NCBI RefSeq assembly: GCF_900112185.1
Contig: NZ_FOKP01000004.1
Span: 62,001-126,000, forward strand
DNA length: 64,000 bases
Reading direction: 5' to 3'
Source: Allobosea sp. CRIB-10
Lineage (GTDB): Bacteria; Pseudomonadota; Alphaproteobacteria; Rhizobiales; Beijerinckiaceae
Shown here: positions 34,604 through 43,476 of the stretch, one piece after another
Layout: each line of letters begins with the position of its first letter
How positions within the stretch are numbered: position 1 is the stretch's first letter
Position numbers and translations under genes: made by a program
The notes under the pieces: generated by a model
The model's input: only the letters and a program-made list of their open reading frames with translations
Told to the model about the DNA's origin: nothing
The model's database searches: none

Positions 34604-35199
34604 CGAACGCCATAGGACGGAGCGTCCGCCTGCGGCGCACCACCCTCGCCTGCGGCCTGCCTCCGGGCTGCCATCTCCTGCATCCGCTGCGCGCCGAACG
34701 CGAGCGGATCGGACTCGGGCTGGTTCTGGGCCTCCGGCCGCACGGATGAAGCCTGCACGTCGGGGGGCTGCTGGACCTGGCGATCCGCCGACGTCGCATC
34801 GTCACCTCCCTTCTGCGTCTTGTCATCCGCCGTCTCGCGCGGCTCGGCCGGCTCGATCACCGTGCGCGCAGCCGACGGCTGCAGCTTCGGCTTCTGCCTG
34901 GGCGGGGTCGCCTTCTTAGCTCCCCTCGCCGCCGCATCCACAGCTCGGCCGCGCCTCAGCAAGGCGCGCAGAACCTTAAGGTTATCCTCGGTCGCACCGC
35001 CCTCGATCTCGGCGGCCAGCACGGCCACAATCTCCTCGTCGCCGTAGTTCTTGTCCCGCAGCTCGGCGAGCAGCGAAGCGAGCGCTTCGCCCATCAGACG
35101 GTGGTCATAGGCGCGCGGCACGCCCTCCTTGAGCTTGAGGCTGGCGCGCTCGAACGCCTCGCGGTCGAACGTGAAATGGGCGGTGCTGGTACGGGCCAT
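34558..35199 (-). CDS. Hypothetical protein divergent from the relaxase operon
   Basis: This is 213 residues from ATG 35199. The first 90 residues look folded and helical (FTFDREAFERASLKLKEGVP, LMGEALASLLAELRDKNYGD, NLKVLRALLRRGRA). The rest is low-complexity, rich in Pro, Gln, Ala and charged residues (TPPRQKPKLQPSA, VQQPPDVQASS), so it is probably disordered. The RALLRRGRA segment could be DNA-binding. It faces the RHH/relaxase operon across the candidate oriT, a position often taken by mobilisation accessory or regulatory genes. Not recognised. Confidence 0.6.
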   Translation of the reverse strand: MARTSTAHFTFDREAFERASLKLKEGVPRAYDHRLMGEALASLLAELRDKNYGDEEIVAVLAAEIEGGATEDNLKVLRALLRRGRAVDAAARGAKKATPPRQKPKLQPSAARTVIEPAEPRETADDKTQKGGDDATSADRQVQQPPDVQASSVRPEAQNQPESDPLAFGAQRMQEMAARRQAAGEGGAPQADAPSYGVRHGAGAPASSGSFGN

Positions 35200-35220
35200 G
35201 GTGATCCTCACTTGGCAGAT

Positions 35221-35258
35221 GCGATTTGTTGCTATTATCATTGCTCGCAACGATTCGC
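35221..35258. other. Candidate oriT / relaxosome-protein binding inverted repeat
   Basis: The arms GCGATTTGTTGC (35221-35232) and GCAACGATTCGC (35247-35258) match at 10 of 12 positions in inverted orientation around a 14-bp AT-rich spacer. They lie in the 145-bp divergent region immediately upstream of the RHH and relaxase genes. Transfer origins of MOB-type systems are usually placed there and bound by RHH proteins. No nick-site consensus could be confirmed. Confidence 0.45.
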
Positions 35259-35344
35259 TAGCCCATCGACTCGTCACCGTTTCCGACATGGACCGGAACC
35301 GACAGGGGAACACAGGTATGAAGAAAGAAAGGAGGGGGCAAGCA

Positions 35345-35755
35345 ATGCGTTTTGTAAACAAAACGCGGTCGTCGCCTGCGGCTGACGAGGCGGACGGTCG
35401 CAAGGCTCCTGGTCCGGTCAACAAGAAGATCGCAACCGAAGTCATCGGTACTCGGGTCGAAATCGGCCTTCTCAAAGCCATCCAGGACAAGGCGCGCCGC
35501 GATGGCGTCTCGCTGAGCGCCGCAGCTCGGGACGCCCTTCGCCTCTATGTCGATCACGCGCCGGCCACCTCGGATCGGCGACAGCGCGCAGCGTTACTCG
35601 GCGAGCTCATCCAGTTGCGCGCGAGCCTGAAGCAGCTCGTCGACCTGCATGAGCAGGACCGGCGTCAGGGTCTCCAGACAGATCCGGACGTCGAAAAGGA
35701 TCTGATCCTCACAATCCAGGCGATCGAACAAGCGGTGCGGAGGCTTACCGCATGA
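35345..35755 (+). CDS. Ribbon-helix-helix relaxosome accessory protein (MobC-like)
   Basis: The 136-residue protein starts at ATG 35345, chosen because AAAGGAGGGGG lies about 9 nt upstream. Earlier in-frame ATGs lack such a site. After a basic N-terminus the segment VIGTRVEIGLLKAIQDKA, then GVSLSAAARDALRLYVD, is a typical RHH beta-helix-helix unit. A coiled-coil-like C-terminal helix pair follows (LLGELIQLRASLKQLVDLHE, LTIQAIEQAVRRL). Such proteins bind oriT repeats and recruit the relaxase. It overlaps the relaxase start as ATGA. Confidence 0.78.
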   Translation: MRFVNKTRSSPAADEADGRKAPGPVNKKIATEVIGTRVEIGLLKAIQDKARRDGVSLSAAARDALRLYVDHAPATSDRRQRAALLGELIQLRASLKQLVDLHEQDRRQGLQTDPDVEKDLILTIQAIEQAVRRLTA

Positions 35756-37281
35756 TCGTCGCGAAAATCCTCCGATCAGCTGGATTCGCAGACGTCATCA
35801 GCTACGTGCTGGGGCCAGACAAGGGTGTGAAGCCCGGGCAGTTTCAAGCCCGCAATATCGTCGATATCGGGCGCGCAGCACCGGAGATGGAGCTGATCGC
35901 GCGACGCAATCACAGAGCCGTCGATCCCTGCTGCCACATCATTGTGTCCTGGTCGAAGGACGAGGACGTCACGATTCCCCGACAGCTTCAGGCCGGACGT
36001 AAACTGTTGCGCGCGCTCGGTCTCTCCGACCACCAGGCGCTGATCGTGCCGCATTATGAACCCAAGGACGGCATCGTTCCAGGCCCGGACGGGCGCCACT
36101 ACGAGATGCATATCGTCGTCAACCGGATCCATCCCGACGGCCATGCGGATCGGATGCCGCATTCGTTTGTGCGTGCCGAGAGGGCCGCCTATCGAATCTC
36201 TCAAGAAACGGGATTCGCCACCGTCCCGGGGCGGTTCAACAGCATCGGCATCGAGGGAGCCGGGATCGACAAACCCGGCCTCGGCGCCAAGATCGGCAGC
36301 ATCAAGGGGCAGACGGGGCGGGCGACGCTGGCGGATGAGCTCCGCGATCGGCCCGGCGTGCTCGACCTGTTGCGTACCGCGCGGAAGGACAACTGGGTCT
36401 CGCTGCTGCGCGCATTCGCGGCGCAGGGAATTGTGATTGCAAGGCCTCCGGAGGACAATCGGGCGGCCAAGATGCGGGCTGGCCGCAGTCTGAAGCGCGC
36501 CGAAGAACTCGGCCCTGAATTCGCCTTCAAGCGCGGCCTCGTCATGATGGACGCTGCCGATCCGAGCCGGCACATCAAGCTTTCGTCCCTGGACAGCCCT
36601 TATGAAAAATGGGGCGAGACGGCGCTGGTCAAGGAACTCGGACCGGTCCCCGATGGGATGTTGGCAGCTGCAGCTGACGATGCGCGCCGGAAAGCGGCGG
36701 CCAAGAGAGTGCCAAGCGAACTGCGTGACGTTCCCGGACTGAACCCCCATCCGGTCGGCTATCGGGATTTCGCCATCGCAGAGCAGAAGGCCAAGCGACA
36801 GCTGGAAGAACAGATAGCTGCCGATCGCGTGAAGCGATCTGCAATCTATCAGGGCGCCAAGCAGCAGCGCGACAGCGCAATGCTCATCGCCCGCATGCGC
36901 CGCCTGATGCTGCGCGGGTTCTTCGGCCGCCGATCGCTCGTCGCGTCAGCCATCAACGCTCTTCTCGATCAGCGCCTCGACCTCAAGCTCGCGGCGGTTC
37001 GCAGCGAGCGCGACACCGCGCTGACAGCCCTGAAGGAAGCCGCGGCTCGGGAGAGGGTGGCCGTGCCGCGCTGGGCGGACTGGCGACGTCAGCCGCAGAG
37101 CGTCCAGCAGCCAGAAATCCCGCCCATACAGGAGCAACCACACACAGCCGCCACCTCTCCAGTGCGGCCTCGGCCAAATCACAAGCCTCCCGTCTTCGGC
37201 GCTGCGAACGTTCCATATCGCCGTCCGACATTCAAACCCGCGACACCACCCTCCCGTCCCAGGCCCACGCCCGGCCGGTGA
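35752..37281 (+). CDS. Relaxase / mobilisation nuclease (MobP/VirD2-like)
   Basis: The 509-residue protein has an N-terminal relaxase domain. Tyr18 in VISYVLG is a likely nicking tyrosine. CHIIVSWSKDED lies near 61-72, and the metal-binding histidine motif reads HYEP (101) and then HYEMHIVVNRIHPDG (116-130, His116, His120, Asn124). The middle is basic, and the C-terminal 80 residues are proline-rich and disordered (PEIPPIQEQPHT, PSRPRPTPGR). The function would be site- and strand-specific nicking at oriT and covalent attachment for transfer. It forms an operon with the RHH protein (4-nt overlap) and possibly the RraA-like gene (26 bp gap). No coupling protein or VirB genes are near. Confidence 0.85.
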   Translation: MIVAKILRSAGFADVISYVLGPDKGVKPGQFQARNIVDIGRAAPEMELIARRNHRAVDPCCHIIVSWSKDEDVTIPRQLQAGRKLLRALGLSDHQALIVPHYEPKDGIVPGPDGRHYEMHIVVNRIHPDGHADRMPHSFVRAERAAYRISQETGFATVPGRFNSIGIEGAGIDKPGLGAKIGSIKGQTGRATLADELRDRPGVLDLLRTARKDNWVSLLRAFAAQGIVIARPPEDNRAAKMRAGRSLKRAEELGPEFAFKRGLVMMDAADPSRHIKLSSLDSPYEKWGETALVKELGPVPDGMLAAAADDARRKAAAKRVPSELRDVPGLNPHPVGYRDFAIAEQKAKRQLEEQIAADRVKRSAIYQGAKQQRDSAMLIARMRRLMLRGFFGRRSLVASAINALLDQRLDLKLAAVRSERDTALTALKEAAARERVAVPRWADWRRQPQSVQQPEIPPIQEQPHTAATSPVRPRPNHKPPVFGAANVPYRRPTFKPATPPSRPRPTPGR

Positions 37282-37307
37282 TCTCGTCAACCATAGGAGA
37301 TATCCGA

Positions 37308-37859
37308 ATGAACACGCAGAATCTTCCTTCCAGGCCCGGTCCGATTACGGTTTGCGCGCAACTCGGAGACGCCGCGCGCGTGATGCCGCCTTATCTTCAG
37401 TTCCAGACCCAGCCGAAGCGATACCGCGGCAGGGTGGCCACGCTGTCCGTATTCGGCGGAAACCGGGCGCTGGATGATGCGCTACGCAACGTCTGTCAGG
37501 ACCGCGTCGTCGTGATCGATGCTCAGAGCCAGACCCTGACCTCGTTCTTCGGCCAGGCGCAGCTCGGCCACGCACTCGCCGGCAAGGTCCGCGCGATCGT
37601 CCTGTTCGGCGCGATCTGCGGCCCGAGCAAGCTGAAGGAGGCCGTCATTCCCATCATCGCGATGGGAATAACGCCCAGAATGGCACCATCCGGCAGTGGA
37701 ACGCTGATCCGTCATCATTTCATGACGGAAATCGGCCCCATCCAGGATGAAGGCCCCGACAACGGCCAGCCCGGCGACTACATCGTCGGATCGGAAAACG
37801 GCCACGTCATCTGTAAAACCACCGACTATGCAAGGGTGTTCGGCCAGAACGCCCTGTAG
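37308..37859 (+). CDS. RraA-fold protein in the mobilisation operon
   Basis: The 183-residue product starts at ATG 37308 behind AGGAGA. Residues about 65-170 follow the RraA / HMG-CHA aldolase core: RVVVIDAQSQTL in place of VLVVDGGGSL, QLGHALAGKVRAIVLFGAIC, AIIAMG-like IIAMGITPRM, and QPGDYIVGSENGHVIC matching RPGDYLYADEDGVVV. The Arg-Asp pair that binds metal and pyruvate in the aldolases (GCVRD) is replaced by GAICGPSK, so catalysis is unlikely. RraA itself restrains RNase E and DEAD-box helicases. A role in the element, if any, is unknown. The fold call is by pattern, moderately secure. Confidence 0.6.
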   Translation: MNTQNLPSRPGPITVCAQLGDAARVMPPYLQFQTQPKRYRGRVATLSVFGGNRALDDALRNVCQDRVVVIDAQSQTLTSFFGQAQLGHALAGKVRAIVLFGAICGPSKLKEAVIPIIAMGITPRMAPSGSGTLIRHHFMTEIGPIQDEGPDNGQPGDYIVGSENGHVICKTTDYARVFGQNAL

Positions 37860-38090
37860 TGGTGGTTGTCCTGCTCGGCCAAGGCGATTGCAAAGGTCCT
37901 TGGGCCGACGGCGCTGACCCAGCTGGATTCAGACCTGTCCGACGAGCCCGTCTGATCGCCCGTCGCGCGAAGCCAGGCCAAGAGGGGCAGATGGATGATG
38001 GGCGGAACCCAGTGAAGGGAACCCCCGGGGAACTGATGCAGACTCGTTTCGTGAGCAAGCGCATCGCCGGGCCTGACCACCCGACGATGG

Positions 38091-38540
38091 ATGTCCTCTA
38101 TGACCGATTACTCCTTGCCGCCCGGCGACGACGCGCGCCCCGAGGCCGACGAATTCGCCCTGTACACGCGAGCCTACCTCCAGCGGCATGCGCCAGCGAT
38201 CCTGTTCAACATGTGGCGGCGCGCTCTGGCCCACGCCCTGCTGCTCGAAGCCCAGCCCGAGCGGGTCTATCCCGAGCACGGCGGCTTGAGCGCTCTGCAG
38301 CTCGGTGAAGGCGCGCGGGTCGCGGCCCGGCGCATGGCTCTTCTGCTCGCCGAGGCGCCGACCGAGATCGAGGCCGTCCTCGAGCTCAAGATCGCAAGCT
38401 ACGAGACGATGGCCTTCGACGATCACGAATTCGCCCGCAGCCATACCGCGGTGATGATGGAAACGGCGATGCACCGCGATGCGGCGAAGATGGGCATCGG
38501 GCTCGGCAAGGTCCCGTTCGACAGCGTCGACCGGCACTGA
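38091..38540 (+). CDS. Hypothetical protein upstream of the exonuclease
   Basis: Up to 149 residues; ATG 38091 and ATG 38100 are both possible. The sequence is helical and mildly acidic (FALYTRAYLQRHAPAILFNM, RMALLLAEAPTEIEAVLELK, FARSHTAVMMETAMHRDAAK) with no recognised motif. The stop is 10 bp before the exonuclease start, so they share an operon. The 230 bp between the RraA-like gene and this one hold no gene I can support. Confidence 0.55.
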   Translation: MSSMTDYSLPPGDDARPEADEFALYTRAYLQRHAPAILFNMWRRALAHALLLEAQPERVYPEHGGLSALQLGEGARVAARRMALLLAEAPTEIEAVLELKIASYETMAFDDHEFARSHTAVMMETAMHRDAAKMGIGLGKVPFDSVDRH

Positions 38541-38550
38541 GGAGCGAGCG

Positions 38551-39960
38551 ATGTCCAACCTCCTGTTCTTCGATCTCGAGACCTCAGGTCTCGCTCCCGC
38601 CTGGGATGTCCCCCTCCAGGCCGCGTTCGTCCGCACGGATGCCGATCTCACCATCCACAGCGAGACCGTTCTGCAAGCTCGCCTGCCGGCTCATATCGTG
38701 CCGAGCCCCGACGCCCTCCTGATCACCGGGCTCGATCCCAACGCGGTCGAAACCGCGCCTCTGTCCCAGCTCGCTCTGGCACAGGCCATCGCGCGTCTTC
38801 TCGTCGAGACCGGCCCGGCGACCATCCTCGGCTTCAATTCGATGGCGTTCGACGAAGAAATCCTGCGCCACAGCCTCTTCCAGACGCTTCACCCGCCCTA
38901 CGCCACCTCGCAGCCGGGCTTCCAGCGCGCCGACGTGCTGATCATGCTGCGCGCCGTCGCCATGCTCGAACCCGACGCGGTCACGATTCCACTGACGAGG
39001 GAGGGCAAACAGACGATGCGGTTGGGCCCGGTCTGCCGCGCCAACGGCATCGCCTTCGACGAATCCGACGCGCACGACGCCCGCAACGACGTGCATGCCA
39101 CGATCGCGTTGTTCAAGCGCCTGCGCGAGCGTGCGCCGGCACTCATCGCCGCGATGATGAAAAACGCCCACAAGAACGGGCCCTCCGCCATGCTGAAGCA
39201 GACCGAACCTCTCGGCCTGGGCGTGTTCGGCAGCATGATTCCGGTGACGGGGATCATGCCGGTGCCGGGCAATGCCGCTTCATGGGCGGTCGCCGACCTG
39301 TCGGTCGAGCCGGACTATCTCGAAGCGACCGCCGAGGAGCTCGGCGAACGCCTCTTCGCCAAGGGCATACGGCCGATCCGGCTCGTCAAGACGAACGCCC
39401 AGCCCTGCCTGCTGCCATGGGAACAGGCCCATATCGGCGCGAGGGGGACGATGCCGTCGTCCGCGCTCTGCCGCGAGCGCCTGAACCGGATCCGTGCAGA
39501 CGCACGGTTCCGCGAGAACCTCACGCTGGCACTGGCCGGCCGGTTCGCCGACAGGCCGCCCAGCCCCTATCCTGACGCCACTCTCTACAGTGGCGGCTTC
39601 ATTCCACGCGAGGACGCCATGACGTCGCGGCGTTGGCATGAGGTCGGCTGGGATCAGCGCGTTGCCCTGGCCCGCGGTCTTCTCCAGGACGAGAGGTTGA
39701 AGGCTTTCGCCAATCGGTGGGCCTATCTCGAAGCCCCGCAAGCGCTGTCTTCAGCAGAACGACATCGCGGCTCGCAGTGGCTCGACCACCGACTCAACAC
39801 CACCGACGACGTCCCCTGGCTGTCCCTCTCCGCCGCGCTCCAGCGCGTGGCGTCGCTGAAGGCCGCCACCGACAGTAGCGACCTGAAAAAGCACAGACAG
39901 CTTGCGGTCATCTCGCGCTGGCTGACGGACCGGGGCCAAGCGGTGCGCCGCGCAGCTTAA
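38551..39960 (+). CDS. Exonuclease I (SbcB)-like DEDDh 3'-5' exonuclease
   Basis: This is 469 residues from ATG 38551, with GAGGAG upstream. The N-terminal DnaQ-like domain has FFDLETSG (Asp8, Glu10), LGFNSMAFDEEILRHSLFQ (motif II Asp, close to the SbcB GYNNVRFDDE segment) and HDARNDVHATIALFKRL (motif III, His and Asp). The C-terminal two thirds resemble the ExoI SH3-like and helical domains (ASWAVADLSVEPDYL, YSGGFIPRED). SbcB degrades single-stranded DNA. On a mobile element it may process transfer intermediates or exclude other DNA. The length matches the 470-480 residues of SbcB. Confidence 0.8.
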   Translation: MSNLLFFDLETSGLAPAWDVPLQAAFVRTDADLTIHSETVLQARLPAHIVPSPDALLITGLDPNAVETAPLSQLALAQAIARLLVETGPATILGFNSMAFDEEILRHSLFQTLHPPYATSQPGFQRADVLIMLRAVAMLEPDAVTIPLTREGKQTMRLGPVCRANGIAFDESDAHDARNDVHATIALFKRLRERAPALIAAMMKNAHKNGPSAMLKQTEPLGLGVFGSMIPVTGIMPVPGNAASWAVADLSVEPDYLEATAEELGERLFAKGIRPIRLVKTNAQPCLLPWEQAHIGARGTMPSSALCRERLNRIRADARFRENLTLALAGRFADRPPSPYPDATLYSGGFIPREDAMTSRRWHEVGWDQRVALARGLLQDERLKAFANRWAYLEAPQALSSAERHRGSQWLDHRLNTTDDVPWLSLSAALQRVASLKAATDSSDLKKHRQLAVISRWLTDRGQAVRRAA

Positions 39961-40067
39961 GGCGTCGAGCCTGACGTCGTCGTCGCTGGCATGCACTGGC
40001 GCGCTCTAATGCGCTGGGGTCGAAAAGGTCTGACACTGATCCCGGAAAATCCACCCATCGCCGACGA

Positions 40068-40093
40068 GGCGGTGCCGACGGGCGCCGCCTTTT
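40068..40093 (+). terminator. Rho-independent terminator after the exonuclease operon
   Basis: GGCGGTGCC (40068-40076) pairs with GGCGCCGCC (40081-40089), a 9-bp stem with one G-U pair and a GACG loop, followed by TTTT. It lies about 110 bp after the exonuclease stop. Confidence 0.75.
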
Positions 40094-40190
40094 CGATTCT
40101 GGAGGCGGCCGCGGGCCGGAAACGATCAGGGAGAAAACAGGAATGCGTCTGCCTGGAGCAGATCACCCCGATGAAACAGGACGATCAGTC

Positions 40191-41168
40191 ATGAAGACCA
40201 AAGCCTCGAAGACCAAGAGCTCGAAGACCAAGACCTCCCGCCCGAACGCGACGCTGGGCACCATCGCCCGCGACGCCAACCAGTATCTCGTCACCGACGA
40301 TCTCGCCGGTCTGGAACAGCTGGTCCCCGACGCTCCCAGCGAACGCGAGCAGTTCGCCATCTTCCGCGCTCAGCTCCCGGCGCTCCTCGACCTCCGCGGC
40401 CGTGGTCAAGCTCATACGATCGCGGTCGCGCAACTCATCAAGCTCCTGTCCAAGGAGCCCCATCTCGTCGAAGCCTGGATCGATGTCGCCAACGCCCTGA
40501 CCATCCTGACCAACAGCGCGCATCTCGCGCTGATGCTGCTGCCCGTTCGCAGCGACGATGACGCCTGGACGCGTGAGGACTTCGGGCGCCACCTCCTGAA
40601 TCGCGCGCGTGCGCATGGCGATCGTGACGAGCTCGCTGCGACCCGGCGCGCTGTCGGCAAGCTGCCGAAAGCTCCGACCCTGAACCTGCTTCGCGATCCT
40701 GAAGGGGTCATGAAGATGATCACCACGATGGCGCGACGCGCCGCGGCGCTGAACCCGCCCCCGAGCGGACATGACGAAGCGGGACGCCCAGGCGTCTACA
40801 CGCTCCAGCAGGCTGAGAGCCTCGAGGCCTTCTTCGATGCCAGCCCAGACCTCGGCGAACTGTTCGACCAGGCACGTGCACTCGTCATGCGCATCGATGG
40901 GTGGCAGGCCGACGGGGTCCGTGACGAAGCTGACGACGCCGCCATCGAGGGCGCGCAGATCCTGGCCTATGCCCGGCTCATGCGCGTCGCCCTGTGGCCG
41001 GCACGTAGCGATGCCGACGTCACCACGAAGATCGCAGCCCGCAACCTCGTCGCAGCGCGCGACACCGATCCCGATCGCTTCCGCGCCCTGTGGGAGCTCG
41101 CCTTCGGCCAGGGAGAAACCATCGCGGGGCAGAGCGATCGCTTCCGCCGGGTCGGCAAAGCCGACTGA
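40191..41168 (+). CDS. Hypothetical element protein with a Lys-Thr-Ser-rich N-terminus
   Basis: The 325-residue protein begins MKTKASKTKSSKTKTSRP, a lysine/threonine repeat likely to bind nucleic acid or be flexible. The rest is almost entirely helical (EREQFAIFRAQLPALLDLRG, VEAWIDVANALTILTNSAHL, ESLEAFFDASPDLGELFDQA), with no motif I recognise. It is flanked by two terminators and so probably forms its own transcript. The gene at 42591 has a similar basic leader. Function unknown. Confidence 0.65.
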   Translation: MKTKASKTKSSKTKTSRPNATLGTIARDANQYLVTDDLAGLEQLVPDAPSEREQFAIFRAQLPALLDLRGRGQAHTIAVAQLIKLLSKEPHLVEAWIDVANALTILTNSAHLALMLLPVRSDDDAWTREDFGRHLLNRARAHGDRDELAATRRAVGKLPKAPTLNLLRDPEGVMKMITTMARRAAALNPPPSGHDEAGRPGVYTLQQAESLEAFFDASPDLGELFDQARALVMRIDGWQADGVRDEADDAAIEGAQILAYARLMRVALWPARSDADVTTKIAARNLVAARDTDPDRFRALWELAFGQGETIAGQSDRFRRVGKAD

Positions 41169-41204
41169 GAGCCGCGACGCCGACCGGCCAACGCTGAGAT
41201 CGAA

Positions 41205-41234
41205 GGGGCGCACCCGGCTGGCGCGCCCCTTTTT
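41205..41234 (+). terminator. Rho-independent terminator
   Basis: GGGGCGC (41205-41211) pairs with GCGCCCC (41223-41229) around an 11-nt loop, followed by TTTTT. It lies 37 bp after the stop of the helical hypothetical gene. Confidence 0.8.
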
Positions 41235-41303
41235 CATGTCGGTCGACGGGCGGAAAGACCAGGCCGCTCCCCCACAACCCTCCCACTCCAAGACCGAGAC
41301 AGA

Positions 41304-42443
41304 ATGAACATGACGACGAAAACCAGGCACGGCGCGAGCGACGACGAGGCCGAACAGATCGGATTCGCCGACAGCACGAAGCCGGGCACGTCCGACGCCA
41401 AACCGATTCCCGGCAGCACCGTTGCGATATTCGATCCCGGAGCAGTGAAGACCCAGCTGCGGCTGGGTGCCTGCACGGCAGACGAGCCCGACGCAAGCTG
41501 GAACGATCAGCCGGCGATAACGTCCTCGTCGCCGGAAGAGCAGAGCAGGCTGGAACGACTGCGTGCTCTCATCTTCACCGACCCGCGGCGCCGGCTTCTC
41601 CACGCTGACACCGCCATGCGCAACACGCTGGCTTTCTTGCGCGACGAGTGTCCCGCCTTCATCGCCGTCATCGATCTGATCGATCGGGCGCTTGCCCTGT
41701 CTCACCTGTCAGGCACCGGCATCGCGTTTCCGCCGATCCTGCTCTGCGGCGCGCCCGGCATCGGAAAGACCCACTTCAGCCGACGGCTGGCCGACGCGCT
41801 CGGCACAGAGCAGCATCAATTCTCATGCGGCACGAATTCCGACGCTCAGGCCCTGATCGCCGGCCACCCGCCGAGCTGGAAAGGCGCCCGGATGGGGTCC
41901 ATCACAGAAGCCCTGCTGGGCGGCGCGATAGCCAACCCGCTGATCGTCCTCGACGAGGTCGACAAGTTCGTCACCCATGCCAGCGAGAAGCCCTACAACA
42001 GCCTTCTCGCGCTCATCGAACCAGAAAACGCGGTCGCGCTCGTCGACGAATATCTGCGCATTCCCTTCGATCTGTCGCACTGCCTGATCCTGGCGACCGC
42101 CAATGACGTCGATGTGCTCCCCGAGTTCATCCGCGACCGCTTCCTGATCGTCGACGTACCCGCGCCGAGCGGAGCCGGGCTGCTCGCCGTCACCCGGCGC
42201 ATCGCGCGCACCATCATCGCCGGACACGGCAACGCTTTCGCCGAGCCCGACGAGACCGTCATTACCAGGCTGGCACGCGCTCATCCCCGGCGCATCCGTC
42301 GCGTGCTGACGCTTTCGCTCGGCTACGCCGCGGCCGCCGGTCGAAACCATCTCATCGTCGCCGACATCGATGCAGCCGAACAGATGGCCGCAGGCACGAG
42401 AACCGCCATGCCCATCGGCTTCATCCGCTCAACGGAGGCGTGA
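41304..42443 (+). CDS. Lon-like AAA+ ATPase
   Basis: The 379-residue protein has a hydrophilic N-terminal 80 residues, a helical linker, then an AAA+ core. Walker A is GAPGIGKTH (149-157), Walker B is LIVLDEVDK (213-221), and HPPSWKGARMGS (188-199) corresponds to the Lon-type segment. Sensor-1 is LATAND, an arginine-finger region is FIRDRFLIVD, and the C-terminal lid is RRIRRVLTLSLG. There is no Lon protease domain, so it would act as an unfoldase or remodeller with a partner. It is a single gene with terminators or gaps on both sides. The partner could be one of the adjacent unknown proteins. Confidence 0.8.
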   Translation: MNMTTKTRHGASDDEAEQIGFADSTKPGTSDAKPIPGSTVAIFDPGAVKTQLRLGACTADEPDASWNDQPAITSSSPEEQSRLERLRALIFTDPRRRLLHADTAMRNTLAFLRDECPAFIAVIDLIDRALALSHLSGTGIAFPPILLCGAPGIGKTHFSRRLADALGTEQHQFSCGTNSDAQALIAGHPPSWKGARMGSITEALLGGAIANPLIVLDEVDKFVTHASEKPYNSLLALIEPENAVALVDEYLRIPFDLSHCLILATANDVDVLPEFIRDRFLIVDVPAPSGAGLLAVTRRIARTIIAGHGNAFAEPDETVITRLARAHPRRIRRVLTLSLGYAAAAGRNHLIVADIDAAEQMAAGTRTAMPIGFIRSTEA

Positions 42444-42590
42444 AACCGGGCCGCCTGCGGTCTCTGGGCGGATTCAGGATCAGTCCTGTGGCGTCGAGGC
42501 AGACAAAAGCTCCGCAAGAAAACGTGAATTCGAGGGTTTGAGGGAATGCCCCCGAGAAGCCGCTCACGACCAAGTCAAATCGAGACCAAG

Positions 42591-43463
42591 ATGATCAAGA
42601 CCAAGACCAGCGCCGCATCCCGCGTCGACCGCCCCACCAAGCGCGCCCGCGCCTCGCGCAAGATCGGCACGACCGCGCCCGGCCTGCGCCGGATCAAGCC
42701 GCAGCACAGTGCCGCCGCCGTCACCGAATACCTGCCGACGCCGTGGCCGGCTCTCGGAGACGACAGGCAGGGTCCGCTGCCGGACGACGCGTTCACCGCA
42801 AAGGCCTTCACCAGCCGCTTCGAGCCCGGGTTCAAGGCCTACGTCTACGCCGCGGGCTGTGGTCAGAACTTCCGCAACCCCGCCCAGGCTGGCGGCCTCC
42901 TCGGCGTCGCCCGCGACCTCAAGCTGCCGCTCTACAAGATCTCGGCGACGCAGGGGGACCTCCGCGACAGGCTCGACGAGGTCAGCACCGATCGGTACGC
43001 CTCCGAGACGAACGGCGCGGACGGGCCCGTCTGCCAGGTCGGCTTCGATGCCTACACGGCCCAGGTGCTGCGTCCCGATCGGCGCCCGCTCGATGGCTCG
43101 CCGGTCGTCGTACAGACGCGCTGCCTCGAGGTGCATCTGCCCGCCTCGCTGTCGCTGCGCGTCTTCGAAAAGGAGCTTCACGCGGCGATGTCCCGATCGA
43201 GCCTCAACCGCTGGCTGGACTCGCCCGACGGTCGCCGCCACTGCGACATGCTGGGTCTCGTCGCCGCCGACCAGAAGCGCTTCACGACCTACGCCTTCGG
43301 CGCCGGGCACCGCCGCAGCGAAGCCCAGGAGATCTACATCGCAAGGCCCAGGGGTCGCGATGCCGGCAGGCTGATCGCCATCGTCGAGCGCATCGTCCAT
43401 GACGCCGTCATGCCGGGAGAGCGCCGCATGCGTCACGGATGGCGTTGCCGCAGCCAACGCTAG
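42591..43463 (+). CDS. Hypothetical element protein with basic N-terminus
   Basis: This is 290 residues from ATG 42591. ATG 42546 is an alternative start with a GAGGG close to it. The leader (MIKTKTSAASRVDRPTKRAR, ASRKIG) is strongly basic, like that of the protein at 40191. The remainder looks folded, with an odd GCGQNFRNPAQAGG loop and short beta segments (YKISATQGDL, VVVQTRCLEVHLP, YIARPRGRDAG). No family recognised. It lies 148 bp after the ATPase gene and may belong to the same functional module. Confidence 0.6.
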   Translation: MIKTKTSAASRVDRPTKRARASRKIGTTAPGLRRIKPQHSAAAVTEYLPTPWPALGDDRQGPLPDDAFTAKAFTSRFEPGFKAYVYAAGCGQNFRNPAQAGGLLGVARDLKLPLYKISATQGDLRDRLDEVSTDRYASETNGADGPVCQVGFDAYTAQVLRPDRRPLDGSPVVVQTRCLEVHLPASLSLRVFEKELHAAMSRSSLNRWLDSPDGRRHCDMLGLVAADQKRFTTYAFGAGHRRSEAQEIYIARPRGRDAGRLIAIVERIVHDAVMPGERRMRHGWRCRSQR

Positions 43464-43476
43464 AAATCCCCCCTAT

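Noticed and set aside
37860..38308. 149-codon frame starting at 37859
   Set aside because: It overlaps the better-supported gene at 38091 in another frame and its second half is a clear Arg/Ala/Pro-rich shadow.
39991..40194. 67-codon plus-strand frame before the gene at 40191
   Set aside because: It spans a strong rho-independent terminator and has no ribosome-binding site.
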